Origin: Leptospira stimsonii
GTDB taxonomy: Bacteria > Spirochaetota > Leptospiria > Leptospirales > Leptospiraceae
Direction: 5' to 3'
DNA length: 64,000 bases
Assembly (NCBI RefSeq): GCF_003545885.1
Contig: NZ_QHCT01000007.1
Span: 136,126 to 200,125, forward strand
Below are positions 35,539-45,398 of this stretch, piece by piece. The first letter of the stretch is position 1, and the number at the start of each line of letters is the position of its first letter. Below the pieces are notes generated by a model that had not been told where the DNA came from, did no database searches, and saw only the letters and a list, made by a program, of their open reading frames with translations. Position numbers and translations under genes: made by a program.

Positions 35539-35949
35539 ATGTTTTTTGAAGAAACCGGAAGATTTTACATTCGTATCGAGGAAAGATTTGAATCCTCTCA
35601 TTACCTTTATCGGTATTTTCCGGACGGATCGGACGAACCGATCCACGGTCATTCCTGGAAAGTGGAACTCTTTCTCTCCGGAAAAAAGAACATCGGCGAA
35701 GACGGGATCAGCTTTGATTTCCTGACTTCCAAACAAAAGCTCAAAGAACTCGTTGCAAAGCTTGATCATATTCTCATCAATGATTTGGAAGAATTTAAGA
35801 AGATCAATCCAACTTCCGAGAATATCGCCCGCTGGTTTTACCACTATCTCAAAGAAAGCGTTCACTCTGCCGGAGGCAAGGTCGATCGAATCGTGATCCA
35901 CGAAGGACCTGAAAACCTCGCGTATTTCGAGCCAACATCCTCCCCGTAA
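35539..35949 (+). CDS. 6-pyruvoyl-tetrahydropterin synthase/QueD-family protein
   Basis: 136 residues. Zinc ligands are visible: His21 (FESSHYL) and His36/His38 (PIHGHSW). The Glu of PTSENIARW and the Glu of VIHEGPENLAYF fit the family's substrate sites, as does DFLTSKQKLKELVAKLDH. QueD makes 6-carboxytetrahydropterin for queuosine. The catalytic Cys that sits four residues before HGH in QueD/PTPS is Asp32 here. The last codons and the stop lie in the first copy of a 75-bp repeat. No other queuosine gene is adjacent. Confidence 0.8.
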   Translation: MFFEETGRFYIRIEERFESSHYLYRYFPDGSDEPIHGHSWKVELFLSGKKNIGEDGISFDFLTSKQKLKELVAKLDHILINDLEEFKKINPTSENIARWFYHYLKESVHSAGGKVDRIVIHEGPENLAYFEPTSSP

Positions 35950-36180
35950 GGGAGGATGTTGCCAAAAGGCCGCGGAGCGTAGCCGTTGGTTTCCAACGGA
36001 GTTGGTAAATCATCCTCCCCGTAAGGGAGGATGTTGCCAAAAGGCCGCGGGAGCGTAGCCGTTGGTTTCCAACGGAGTTGGTAAATCATTCCTCCTCGTA
36101 AGGGAGGATGTTGCCAAAAGGCCGCGAAGCGTAGCCGTTGGTTTCCAACGGAGTTGGTAAATCATTCCTCCCCGAATCGG
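35936..36180 (+). repeat. Three-copy 75-bp hairpin-rich tandem repeat
   Basis: Units begin at 35936, 36011 and 36087, with a 17-base start of a fourth at 36164. Each unit contains three short palindromes: CATCCTCCC..GGGAGGATG, GGCCGCGG..GTAGCC and GTTGG..CCAAC. The first copy overlaps the last 14 bases of the QueD-like gene. Copies differ at a few bases (period 75, 76, 77). Confidence 0.92.
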
Positions 36181-36229
36181 TAGTACGATTCCGGCGAGCG
36201 AGAGGCGATTGGGAATCCAGGAGATTTTT

Positions 36230-36243
36230 GTAGGAGTTCCTAC
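36230..36243. repeat. GTAGGAGTTCCTAC palindrome
   Basis: A full palindromic form of the dispersed motif seen as half copies upstream of the atp operon and elsewhere. Confidence 0.6.
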
Positions 36244-36304
36244 AGAAAGGCGCCGTAGGTTTTTACTTGCAAAGGAACTGTTTTTCTGATAGAGGAAAGT
36301 CTTG

Positions 36305-36388
36305 CGACTTTTTCCCGCGAGCCCGCCTCCTCCACCCGATGAGGGTGGGGGCGCGCGACTTTCACGGAAGAATTGTCGTTGTTACGAC
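36305..36388. repeat. Composite palindromic element, copy 2
   Basis: TTTTTCCCGCG lead, a CCCGCCTCCTCCACCC arm facing GGGTGGGGGC across GATGA, then GTCGTTGTTACGAC at 36375-36388. Aligns along its length with 1956-2036. Lies between convergent genes, where it could also terminate transcription. Confidence 0.65.
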
Positions 36389-36556
36389 TGTTTTTCAGGA
36401 GAGATTCCGAATGCCGGTAAGGACAGATTTTTTACATCTCTAAGAGAAACGATTCCTCAAAATGCAGAGGAAGGTAGCCTCTGCGAATTCCTTTTTTCTT
36501 CCCCCTCTGGAAAGAGGAGAAGACGTCCCATTGAGAGAAGTCCCCATTCTTATCCT

Positions 36557-36961
36557 TTAGAATTTCAAAGAAAGGAGATATCCCGCGAGGACCATTGTAA
36601 ATCCCAAGCTGAAGAAGAATCCAATCTTCACCGGTTTTGTGTGCGTCTTGTAACCGGACAAAAAGATATGGAGGGATAGAAATCCGATCGCAACGGTTTC
36701 GGTAATCAAGGTGGCGACTACCGCAGGTTGCGGACCGTAGAATAAGATCAAAATCGAAGGAAGAAAACCCAAGAAGCTCATAAACGCGCCGGTCGTGATC
36801 CACATCATCAAAATCAAACGGGATTGTCTTTCATCCGGAAATTGGAAAAATCCAACGACGGCTCCCACGATCAATTGGTGAATCAGGCCATGAAGCGTAT
36901 AGAAAATTCCGGAAAGGATGAGAATGATTTCGGCCGTGTGGATATGTTCGAATGAGTTCAA
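36557..36961 (-). CDS. Small four-helix membrane protein of unknown function
   Basis: 134 residues with four hydrophobic helices (AEIILILSGIFYTLHGLIHQLIVGAVVGFF; LILMMWITTGAFMSFLGFLPSILILFY; VVATLITETVAIGFLSLHIFLSG; FFFSLGFTMVLAGYLLSLKF). No family recognised. The only start that covers helix 1 is TTG at 36961, without a clear ribosome site. Divergent from acetoacetyl-CoA synthetase. Confidence 0.75.
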   Translation of the reverse strand: MNSFEHIHTAEIILILSGIFYTLHGLIHQLIVGAVVGFFQFPDERQSRLILMMWITTGAFMSFLGFLPSILILFYGPQPAVVATLITETVAIGFLSLHIFLSGYKTHTKPVKIGFFFSLGFTMVLAGYLLSLKF

Positions 36962-37008
36962 TGGGTATTCTCGGATTTATTTTTTCCTCAACCTACAGAA
37001 GTGTCCTC

Positions 37009-37044
<36 letters not shown>

Positions 37045-37091
37045 GAAAAAAATGTAATAGAGTCCAAAAATAAAGAATAGAGAATTTTTTC

Positions 37092-39074
37092 ATGCATCAA
37101 GAGCTGTGGGCGCCTTCCTCTCAACAAATCGAGTCCTCCAATTTAATCCGTTATCAAAAATTCTTAAAAGAAAAGAAAGATCTTCAGTTTGCAAACTTTG
37201 AAGAACTTCGCTCCTGGTCCGTAAAGGAGATCGGGGCCTTTTGGGAAAGTATCTGGAACTTTTCCGAAATCCTTTCGTCTCATCCGTACGAGGTGGCCTA
37301 TCAAAAAGCGGAGAATTTCTCCGATTCACGTTTTTTTCCCGGAGCGAAACTCAACTTTGCAGAGAACCTCTTGAGAAGAAAGGATTCCTTTCCGGCCTTG
37401 ATCTACAGAGGAGAAGACGGTTCCAGACGAGAACTCAGTTATGCGGAATTGAGAAGTTACGTAGGAGCTCTTGCAAAAGATCTCAAAAAAAGAGGAGTCC
37501 TTCCCGGAGATCGAGTCGTGGGTTTGATGCCCAACGTTCCCGAAACCGTGATCGCGATGCTGGCGGCGACATCGATCGGAGCGATCTGGAGTTCTTGTTC
37601 CCCCGATTTCGGAGCGAAAGGAGTTCTCGATCGTTTCGGACAAATCGAACCGAAGATCCTTTTTACCACGGACCGTTATTCCTTTAAGGGAAAAGATCTT
37701 TCTCTCGCGGAGAATCTGACTCAGATTCTTTCTTCGATTCCGTCTCTCGAAGCCGTGATCGTCTCCGATTATAAAAACGGGATTCTCCATTTTAAGAATC
37801 AGACCCGAACTCTCCTTCCCGAGAATTTTCCGAAAAAGAATATTCAATTTTTAGAAAGTATTCTCCAGGAGAATTTCGGAGCGGAACCCGAGTTTTTTCA
37901 GGTTGGAATGGATCATCCGGTGTATATCATGTATTCTTCCGGAACGACCGGTCTTCCGAAGTGTATGGTGCAAGGCGCGGGAGTTCTTCTCAATCACTGG
38001 AAGGAACTCGTTCTTCATACCGATCTCAAAGAAGGAGAAAGGATCTTTTATTATACGACCTGCGGTTGGATGATGTGGAACTGGCTCGTGAGTTCTTTAT
38101 CGGTCGGAGCTACGGTCGTTTTGTTCGACGGTAATCCGTTTCATCCGAGTCCGGAGATTCTCTTTCAGGTCGCCGCCGAAGAAAAAGTCAACGTCTTCGG
38201 AGTCGGAGCGAAATTCATCCTTACTTTGGAGAAGTCGGGATTTCAACCGAAGGGTTTGGATCTTTCTTCGATGAGGGCCGTTCTTTCCACGGGTTCACCA
38301 CTGACTTCTTCCGGATTTCAATACGTCTATCAAAATTGGAAGTCGGATCTTCAACTCTCTTCGATCTCGGGGGGAACCGATCTCAACGGTTGTTTTGCGT
38401 TGGGGAATCCGATTCTTCCCGTGCACGCGGGCGAAATTCAGTGCAGAGGTCTCGGGATGGACGTGGAAATCTGGGATGAATCCGGAAAGTCGGTGATCGA
38501 AGAAAAAGGAGAACTCGTCTGTAAACAACCGTTCCCATCGATGCCTCTTACTTTCTGGAAAGACCCGGAGGGAAAAAAATATAAGTCGGCCTATTTTGAA
38601 ACGTTTCCGGGAGTTTGGTGTCACGGAGATTTCGCAGAGTTAAAAAAGAACGGAGGTCTTGTCGTCTACGGACGTTCGGACGCGACCCTCAATCCGGGTG
38701 GAGTAAGAATCGGAACTGCGGATCTTTATAGTTTGATCGAAACGTTTCCCGAAATCGCGGACTCCGTGATCATCGGTCAGGACTGGAAGGAAGACGTGAG
38801 GATCGTTTTGTTTTTGAAGATGGCGAATGGAAAAACTTTGGAAGATTCCTTGGTGCAAACTTTAAAGAAAGAAATTCGTGATAAGGTTTCTCCAAGACAT
38901 GTTCCTTCGAAAATCGTGGCGGTTCCCGATATTCCTTATACGATCAATATGAAGAAGGTCGAAATCGCCGTGAAACGGACGGTTCAAGGTGAACCCGTTA
39001 CGAACAAAGAAGCGTTGAGTAATCCAGAATGTTTAGAATATTATAAAAATATAAAAGAGTTGAACGAGGATTGA
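37092..39074 (+). CDS. Acetoacetyl-CoA synthetase
   Basis: 660 residues of the acyl-adenylate-forming family, activating acetoacetate to acetoacetyl-CoA with ATP. The N-terminal stretch LWAPSSQQIESSNLIRYQKFL and W/FWESIWNF fit AacS rather than acetyl-CoA synthetase. The AMP-binding P-loop is YIMYSSGTTGLPKCMVQ; GGTDLNGCF, YGRSDATLNPGGVRIG and the C-terminal PYTINMKKVEIAVKR lysine region are intact. It allows reuse of ketone bodies, which fits an organism living on fatty acids. No operon partners. Confidence 0.92.
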   Translation: MHQELWAPSSQQIESSNLIRYQKFLKEKKDLQFANFEELRSWSVKEIGAFWESIWNFSEILSSHPYEVAYQKAENFSDSRFFPGAKLNFAENLLRRKDSFPALIYRGEDGSRRELSYAELRSYVGALAKDLKKRGVLPGDRVVGLMPNVPETVIAMLAATSIGAIWSSCSPDFGAKGVLDRFGQIEPKILFTTDRYSFKGKDLSLAENLTQILSSIPSLEAVIVSDYKNGILHFKNQTRTLLPENFPKKNIQFLESILQENFGAEPEFFQVGMDHPVYIMYSSGTTGLPKCMVQGAGVLLNHWKELVLHTDLKEGERIFYYTTCGWMMWNWLVSSLSVGATVVLFDGNPFHPSPEILFQVAAEEKVNVFGVGAKFILTLEKSGFQPKGLDLSSMRAVLSTGSPLTSSGFQYVYQNWKSDLQLSSISGGTDLNGCFALGNPILPVHAGEIQCRGLGMDVEIWDESGKSVIEEKGELVCKQPFPSMPLTFWKDPEGKKYKSAYFETFPGVWCHGDFAELKKNGGLVVYGRSDATLNPGGVRIGTADLYSLIETFPEIADSVIIGQDWKEDVRIVLFLKMANGKTLEDSLVQTLKKEIRDKVSPRHVPSKIVAVPDIPYTINMKKVEIAVKRTVQGEPVTNKEALSNPECLEYYKNIKELNED

Positions 39075-39449
39075 ATTGAAATCCGAAGGATGTTTTTTTA
39101 AAGAAAATCGATTCGTTGTGGATGGAGAAACCGGATAAAAAACCTTTTTCGGAGGGTTCGGAAAGAAGAAGAAAAATTTCCGAAATTCGATGTCGGATCG
39201 AATTCTAAATGTTCATTGAAGAATTTTTAGTGAAAGTATTTCGGTTAAATCTACCAAAGTATCGAAACCGGGAAAAAATCCTTAAAAACGGTTCCTTAGG
39301 AAGGTGAGAAAGAAACGGTTCGATTATTTTCTCATCAACGTCCTTCGCTGGATGTTCGGAATATTTACGATGAGTGTTAGTGGAATTCCTTCAAGATGGA
39401 TCAAAGGATGAACAACGGATTCTTTTTCTAAAATAGGAGAAATTCAAAA
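39075..39449. other. Gene-free region
   Basis: AT-rich sequence without a supported gene, repeat or hairpin; presumably holds the promoter of the binding-protein gene. Confidence 0.45.
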
Positions 39450-40334
39450 ATGTTTAAAAAAATTTCAAGTAAGCGCATTTCATTTTTGATTCTCCTTGGA
39501 TTTATTTCTTTCTGGAATCTAACGGATTCTTTGAAAGCGGAAGAATCTACATTCAAGTTTTATAATTCTTCTCGGTTGAAGGAAATATTGGAAAGGGGAG
39601 AACTGAGGGTCGCAGGGAATCAAGCGGACGAACCGTTTTATGTAGTCAATGCGAAAGAAGGATTTCCGGGTTTTGATTATGAATTGGGGAAGTTGTATGC
39701 GGATTTTCTGGGTGTAAAATTCAAATTCATTTCTTATCCCGAGTTTGCGGAATACGCGGAGGCGATCAAAAAAAAAGACGCTGATATCGCCCTTTCCGGA
39801 ATCTCGAGCAATTTGGAAAGATCCAAAAAGGTCCGTTTCAGCTCGGCTTATCTGATCTCCACACCGGCCGCCTTGATCCGAAAGACCGCTCTTCCTCCTC
39901 CTCCGGAAGGAAGTATCATCACGACTCAGAGTTTTAGAAGCATTCTCGACTTACAAGACGTAAGCGGAGTCACCTTTGCGGTTCGTTCCTTTTCCAATCG
40001 TCACGAATACCTTCTGAAAAACTTTAAGAACAATCGAATCTTTACATACGGAGATACTCCTTCCGCTTGGGAAGCCGTGAAAAATGGAACCGCAAATTGT
40101 CTTGTGGCCGATTCTTTTTATATCAAGGGAATCTTACTCAAGGACAAATCGGTCGCTTCGAATTTTCGACCTCTTTTGGAGCAAGTGCAGAGAGAAGATA
40201 TAAGCGCCGCGTTTCCACTATCCGATCCCGTCTTCGTCCGGAATTTCGATTTTTTTATTTCGGAACTCACTCGTTCCGGCGCCTTACGAGAGTTAGAGGA
40301 TAAATATTTTAATAAATCGGATTGGGTTCCTTGA
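39450..40334 (+). CDS. Periplasmic solute-binding protein, family 3
   Basis: 294 residues. Signal peptide at 1-33 (KRISFLILLGFISFWNLTDSLKA). The mature part is a two-lobed amino-acid-type binding protein: LKEILERGELRVAGNQADEPFYVVNAKEGFPGFDYELGKLYADFLGVKFKF and KKKDADIALSGISSNLERSKKVRFSSAYLIS. Such proteins feed polar amino acids to ABC importers or act as sensors. No permease or ATPase gene is adjacent, so it is an orphan here. AGGAG precedes the ATG. Confidence 0.88.
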   Translation: MFKKISSKRISFLILLGFISFWNLTDSLKAEESTFKFYNSSRLKEILERGELRVAGNQADEPFYVVNAKEGFPGFDYELGKLYADFLGVKFKFISYPEFAEYAEAIKKKDADIALSGISSNLERSKKVRFSSAYLISTPAALIRKTALPPPPEGSIITTQSFRSILDLQDVSGVTFAVRSFSNRHEYLLKNFKNNRIFTYGDTPSAWEAVKNGTANCLVADSFYIKGILLKDKSVASNFRPLLEQVQREDISAAFPLSDPVFVRNFDFFISELTRSGALRELEDKYFNKSDWVP

Positions 40335-40361
40335 GAGAATTTTTATCAAACCTCTCAAGGA
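40330..40361. terminator. Inverted repeat between convergent genes
   Basis: CCTTGAGAG and CTCTCAAGG, a perfect 9-bp stem with a 14-base AT-rich loop, covering the stop of the binding-protein gene and ending 13 bp before the end of the transglycosylase gene. A bidirectional terminator is likely; no T run. Confidence 0.5.
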
Positions 40362-40373
40362 TTTCCGAACCTT

Positions 40374-41012
40374 CTAACGAAGATTGTTTGCGACTTCTTC
40401 TCTCAATTCTAAATAACGGGATTGGTTGGAGAGGATGATCTGATTGTATTCCGGAACCCCGCCCCAACGATCAACCGCGGCCGGTCCGGCGTTGTAGGAG
40501 AGGAGGGCTTTTTCCGTGTTTCCCTTTCTCTGTTCCAAAAGATCGTTTAGATAGGAAACACCCAAGTGAATGTTCACTTCCGGTTTGTGGAGATCTTCTT
40601 CGGACGTTTTCCATCCTTCCTTTTTGGAAAGCCAAGATGCTGTTTTCGGCATGATTTGCATAAATCCGCGCGCACCCTTCGGGGAGCGAGCCGTTGCTTT
40701 GAATTCGGATTCAAGATGAATCAGCCCGATGAGAAGGCTTACCTTATCAGTGTCTGAGCAACGAAATGTGCAGGATTCGAGCTCCAATCTTCTGGATTCT
40801 TGGAGAATCACCTGGGAGAGCCTTTGGAGCGACTCTTTGGAAAGAGAAGGTCGGACCTCCAGGATATAGGTTTGAATGGTCTTGAGTTCGACGGTCTCTT
40901 CGTCGAGGAAGGTCGTTTTCTGACCCAGTGCACCCGCAAGGGGGGCAAGAACGAGTTGGAAGCTCAAAGGTAAGAGCAACCAAAGGAGATAACGAAATCG
41001 AAATCGGGTCAT
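40374..41012 (-). CDS. Lytic transglycosylase (SLT family)
   Basis: 212 residues from the ATG at 41012. A signal-like helix (YLLWLLLPLSFQLVLAPLAGALG) is followed by a goose-type lysozyme fold with catalytic Glu101 in LIHLESEFKATARSPKGARGFMQIMP, plus NIHLGVSYLNDLLEQRKGNTEKALLSYNAGPAAVDRW. It cleaves the glycan strand of peptidoglycan with anhydro-ring formation. An in-frame GTG/ATG further up (to 41063) would add basic residues before the signal. A TTGTGC-ATC-GCACAA palindrome lies at 41051-41065. Confidence 0.9.
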   Translation of the reverse strand: MTRFRFRYLLWLLLPLSFQLVLAPLAGALGQKTTFLDEETVELKTIQTYILEVRPSLSKESLQRLSQVILQESRRLELESCTFRCSDTDKVSLLIGLIHLESEFKATARSPKGARGFMQIMPKTASWLSKKEGWKTSEEDLHKPEVNIHLGVSYLNDLLEQRKGNTEKALLSYNAGPAAVDRWGGVPEYNQIILSNQSRYLELREEVANNLR

Positions 41013-41489
41013 CTTGCGAAAATTCACTGGATGCCTCCGTAGATTCAAATTTGTGCATCGCACAATCTAAGACCAGTTTTTTGGCGGTGCACTATGAGTC
41101 AAGGGATTCGTAGGTCCTTGGGAAGACTTTAGGAGACAGAAGTCGACTTTATGGAAGTGGGGTGTTTGTGTGAGTTCCTACTTTTTCGGCCCGTCCTTAG
41201 GAAGAATCGGTTCTAAAAAGGGGAATTTGTCCGGAGTTCCGTCCACTTTTCCAAATTTTAACCGGGACCAAGCTCCGTAAGAAGATACGATTTTTTCTTC
41301 AGGACCTGGAAACACTTATCCCAGCTCCGTTACTTTTCACTTTTTCCTGTAATACCAATCCCCCTTGCGAGGGAAAAGTGTGAGTTCCTACTTTTACAAA
41401 GCTCAGGAAGAGACCTTTTGGAAGGGGAATCAGGAAGAGATCTCTCCTTTTCGGAATTTGATTCTTCTCTCAATTCGAAAACGAAGAAT
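41013..41489. other. Gene-free region with dispersed motifs
   Basis: Holds two inverted GTAGGAACTC copies (41172-41181 and 41382-41391), both as GTGTGAGTTCCTACTTTT, and one GGAGTTCCGTCC (41233-41244). No gene supported. Confidence 0.55.
41172..41391 (-). repeat. Two inverted copies of the GTAGGAACTC motif
   Basis: GAGTTCCTAC at 41172-41181 and 41382-41391, each preceded by GTGT and followed by CTTTT, identical in context to the copy at 44320-44329. Confidence 0.7.
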
Positions 41490-42617
<1,128 letters not shown>

Positions 42618-42636
42618 AAGGACTCCTAAAATTTGA

Positions 42637-43470
42637 TTAAGCGGCTTTTTTTGTGGAACTCAATAATGCCAATTTCATAATTCCGAATAAGACTCGGTCG
42701 GAAAGAAATTTACGCAATCCTAAAAGGGACTTTGCGTCCATTCCGATCACATAACGAAGGCGTCCCGAAGAACTATTCGCGGCTTTAAAGATCACTTTTG
42801 CGACCGCCTCGGAAGAACTTGTCATCATCGCTTTCTCCATATTTTGGAAGACCGCGTTCGCGAATGGTTTGTATTCTTCCGGAGAATTTTCTAAAGTAGA
42901 ATCCGAAGATCGGCCTATAAAGTCCGTCGCAATCGCTCCGGGTTCGATGAGTTTCACTCTGATTCCGAAAGGTTTGAGCTCGTATTGAAGAGATTCCGTA
43001 AATCCTTCCAAGGCCCATTTGGTTGCGTGGTAGAGGCTATAAAGAGGGAAGGTGATTCTTCCTCCCATGGACGCGACGTTGACGATGTTCCCTTTTTTAT
43101 TCTTCCGAAAATGAGGAAGAATATTTCGAATCACATCCATCGCTCCAAAAACATTTGTATCGAACTGTCTCCTGATTTGTTCCTCGCTGGCTCCTTCGAA
43201 CGGACCAACAAGTCCATAGCCCGCATTGTTTACTAAGACGTCGATATCGCCAAAATGTTTGATTCCGTCTTGGATCGCCTTTTGAATCGTTTCCGATCTT
43301 GTCACGTCCAAAGGAAGGCAGATTAGATTCGGAAGATTTTGAAGTTCCTTTTCTTTCTCGGGATTTCTCATCGTTGCGATTACGTTCCAACCTTTCTTCT
43401 GAAAGTGTTTGGCGGCGGCTTTTCCGATTCCGGAAGAACTTCCGGTGATCAATATGGTTTTTCGTTTCAT
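42637..43470 (-). CDS. Short-chain dehydrogenase/reductase
   Basis: 277 residues of the classical SDR family: NAD(P)-binding TGSSSGIGKAAAKHF, NNAGYG, the catalytic Ser (NVASMGGRI) and YxxxK (YHATKWALEGF). Substrate not determinable. Probable operon with the downstream metallo-hydrolase lipoprotein gene. The gene is divergent from a TetR regulator, and three spaced palindromes lie just upstream of its start, so its expression is very likely set by that regulator. Confidence 0.92.
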   Translation of the reverse strand: MKRKTILITGSSSGIGKAAAKHFQKKGWNVIATMRNPEKEKELQNLPNLICLPLDVTRSETIQKAIQDGIKHFGDIDVLVNNAGYGLVGPFEGASEEQIRRQFDTNVFGAMDVIRNILPHFRKNKKGNIVNVASMGGRITFPLYSLYHATKWALEGFTESLQYELKPFGIRVKLIEPGAIATDFIGRSSDSTLENSPEEYKPFANAVFQNMEKAMMTSSSEAVAKVIFKAANSSSGRLRYVIGMDAKSLLGLRKFLSDRVLFGIMKLALLSSTKKAA

Positions 43471-43491
43471 TCTTAGATTACTTCCTTTAAA

Positions 43492-43546
43492 TGACTGTGA
43501 GTCACTATATAATGACTTCCGGTCATATTAAAATGACCCAAAGTCA
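43492..43546. promoter_or_regulatory. Three phased TGAC-N5-GTCA operator candidates
   Basis: Perfect palindromes TGAC-TGTGA-GTCA (43492-43504), TGAC-TTCCG-GTCA (43513-43525) and TGAC-CCAAA-GTCA (43534-43546). Start-to-start spacing is 21 bp twice, about two helical turns, placing all three on one DNA face. They lie between the SDR gene and the divergent TetR gene, the usual place for TetR operators. Confidence 0.75.
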
Positions 43547-43661
43547 TAGTCAAGATCAAAAACGACGTTTAGAAATGGAAAAGGGGATTGTTTTTGTGGA
43601 GCGCGTTTTGATAGATGGAAAAGAAGAATCGGAAATTCGAAATCGATTCGAAAGAAACAGA

Positions 43662-44312
43662 ATGAAAACCCGGGCAGTAAAAGACGACGACAAGAAAGTT
43701 AAGAAGGAGCTTTTAATTCGGGCCGCGATCGCCTTATTTAACAAATCCTCTTTCGAAAAAATATCGATGGATCAGATTGCAAAAAAAGCGGGCGTTGCCA
43801 AAGGGACTCTCTATCTCTATTTTAGAACCAAAGAGGAACTCTTTTTGGAAATTCATAGAACGGACTACGAGGTTTGGTTTGATTCTTTTTTAAACTTTCT
43901 TCGCTCCAAAAAGTCCGGGATAAACGGGGCAGAACTTGCTTCTTGGATTACCGAATCCTTGCGGGAAAATCAGAGAGTGGTTCGTTTGATGGCGATCGGT
44001 TCCGCTCTTTTGGAAAAGAACGTTGCTTTTGAAAGCGCTCTTCAACTGAAAACTTCTGTTCGCAAACACGTTCTGGACATTGTTCCGGAGCTCTGTAGAG
44101 TTCTGAAGTGGAAGAAGACGGAGGAGGGTTTGAACTTTCTCACACATCTTCATGCACTGATCGTGGGACTCTGGCATCACGCGGAACCCGCTCCGATCGT
44201 TTCCAAGGTGCTTCAATCTTCACCCGATTTCGTCGTTTTCCAGATCGATTTTTTTCAAATCTTGGAGTCCGGGATCCGCGCGCTCGTTCTTGGATCGCAG
44301 AAAGATTCTTAG
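43662..44312 (+). CDS. TetR/AcrR-family regulator
   Basis: 216 residues from the ATG at 43662. The helix-turn-helix is clear: LLIRAAIALFNKSSFEKISMDQIAKKAGVAKGTLYLYFRTKEELFLEI. The C-terminal domain is helical (FLTHLHALIVGLWHHAEPAP). The frame is open further upstream through an ATG at 43575 and into the operator palindromes at 43491, but that extension is unlike the family and reads regulatory DNA; 43575 stays possible. It probably represses the divergent SDR gene and itself. Confidence 0.88.
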   Translation: MKTRAVKDDDKKVKKELLIRAAIALFNKSSFEKISMDQIAKKAGVAKGTLYLYFRTKEELFLEIHRTDYEVWFDSFLNFLRSKKSGINGAELASWITESLRENQRVVRLMAIGSALLEKNVAFESALQLKTSVRKHVLDIVPELCRVLKWKKTEEGLNFLTHLHALIVGLWHHAEPAPIVSKVLQSSPDFVVFQIDFFQILESGIRALVLGSQKDS

Positions 44313-44319
44313 AAAGTGT

Positions 44320-44404
44320 GAGTTCCTACTTTTTTCCGTAGAATCCGACACTTCGGAAAATCAAAATTCTTCTCTCCATCTTTGAGACGGCCGGTCTTCC
44401 GTCC
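44320..44404 (-). repeat. Dispersed motifs after the TetR gene
   Basis: GAGTTCCTAC at 44320-44329 (GTAGGAACTC family, same GTGT..CTTTT context as at 41172 and 41382) and GGTCTTCCGTCC at 44393-44404 (GGACGGAACTCC family, with the CGGCC lead-in also seen at 63625). Confidence 0.6.
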
Positions 44405-44546
44405 AAACTTCTCAAAAAAGGCTCACTTTTTCTCTACTGATTTCGAAATCAGTCGGAGTTTTTCAAAGATCGGCATGAGAATTGTCCTTTAATCCTCTAT
44501 AGTTCTCATTTCAAGCAAAAGAAGTGTGCGTAAAGGAGCGAAAAAT

Positions 44547-45398
44547 ATGACCGAAGAAACAAAACGACAGAAGCGGAATTTAAAACCGATCGACGCAAAT
44601 CAACCCACTGTTCGAAAGATGGATTTTGAAAAAATGGGAGATCTCCCGGAACACTATTTCGCGGGAAATTCTTTTATCACACATATCATCAATTCTTATC
44701 ATATTCTTTTCCCTGAGGGAGAACGGTTTTTTATAAAAAGCGTCAAGGCGTTTTCGGATCAGGTGAAGGATCCGAAATTACAAACTTCCATCAAAGCTTT
44801 CATAGGACAGGAAGTTCAGCATGGTAAAGAACACGAAAAAGTTTTGGAGGTTCTCGCAAAACAAGGAAAGCCGGTGAGTCGTTTCGTTCGTTTTTTCGAA
44901 TGGAGCGCGTTTCAAGTGATGCTTCCATTCTTTGAATTCTTCTTTGGAAAAAAATTGAAACTCTCCGTTACCGCCGGAATGGAACACTACACGGCTACGA
45001 TGGGGGAAATCACACTGAGACATGGCTTTCACGAACACGCTTATGGAGAAATGAGAGATCTCCTTCTCTGGCACGCCTGCGAAGAAATAGAACACAAGTC
45101 GGTCGCATATGATGTTCTACAGACGGTTTCTAAAAGTTATTTCTTGAGAATTTTCGGATTCTTCCTCGCTTCCTGGATCTTTTGGGGATACGTCGTGTTT
45201 TTTCAACACTGGTTTATCATCACGGATCCCAACGTGGGTCTCAATAAATATTTTCAGGATCTCAAGGCTTCTCGACCTTTTGGGAGGATCCTTTTTACGG
45301 AAACGGCGAAGGCGTTCTTTCTCTATTTGAAACCGAGTTTTCATCCCGCGCAGACGGGAGGATACGAACTTGCAAACAGAGCTCTTGCAACAATATAA
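44547..45398 (+). CDS. Metal-dependent hydrolase (PF10118-like)
   Basis: 283 residues. Helical protein with conserved HYFAGNSFITHIINSYHILFPEGERFFIKSV, FIGQEVQHGKEHEKV, MEHYTATMGE and LLWHACEEIEHKSVAYDV. The Glu/His pattern (EVQHGKEH; EEIEHK) implies a di-metal site, as in ferritin-like helical bundles; the family is called predicted metal-dependent hydrolase, but biochemistry is scant. One hydrophobic stretch near 205-230 may bind membrane. AAGGAG lies 8 nt before the ATG at 44547. Confidence 0.85.
   Translation: MTEETKRQKRNLKPIDANQPTVRKMDFEKMGDLPEHYFAGNSFITHIINSYHILFPEGERFFIKSVKAFSDQVKDPKLQTSIKAFIGQEVQHGKEHEKVLEVLAKQGKPVSRFVRFFEWSAFQVMLPFFEFFFGKKLKLSVTAGMEHYTATMGEITLRHGFHEHAYGEMRDLLLWHACEEIEHKSVAYDVLQTVSKSYFLRIFGFFLASWIFWGYVVFFQHWFIITDPNVGLNKYFQDLKASRPFGRILFTETAKAFFLYLKPSFHPAQTGGYELANRALATI

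Noticed and set aside
36302..36679. 125-codon plus-strand open frame
   Set aside because: It reads through the GC-rich palindromic element (poly-Pro) and then antisense to a well-supported membrane protein gene; no ribosome site.
41051..41065. TTGTGC-ATC-GCACAA palindrome as a LexA box
   Set aside because: It does not fit the TTTG-N5-CAAA form I associate with Leptospira LexA; left as an unassigned palindrome.
43491..43661. N-terminal extension of the second TetR regulator
   Set aside because: It translates the three operator palindromes and lacks similarity to TetR N-termini; the helix-turn-helix begins properly from 43662 (43575 cannot be excluded).
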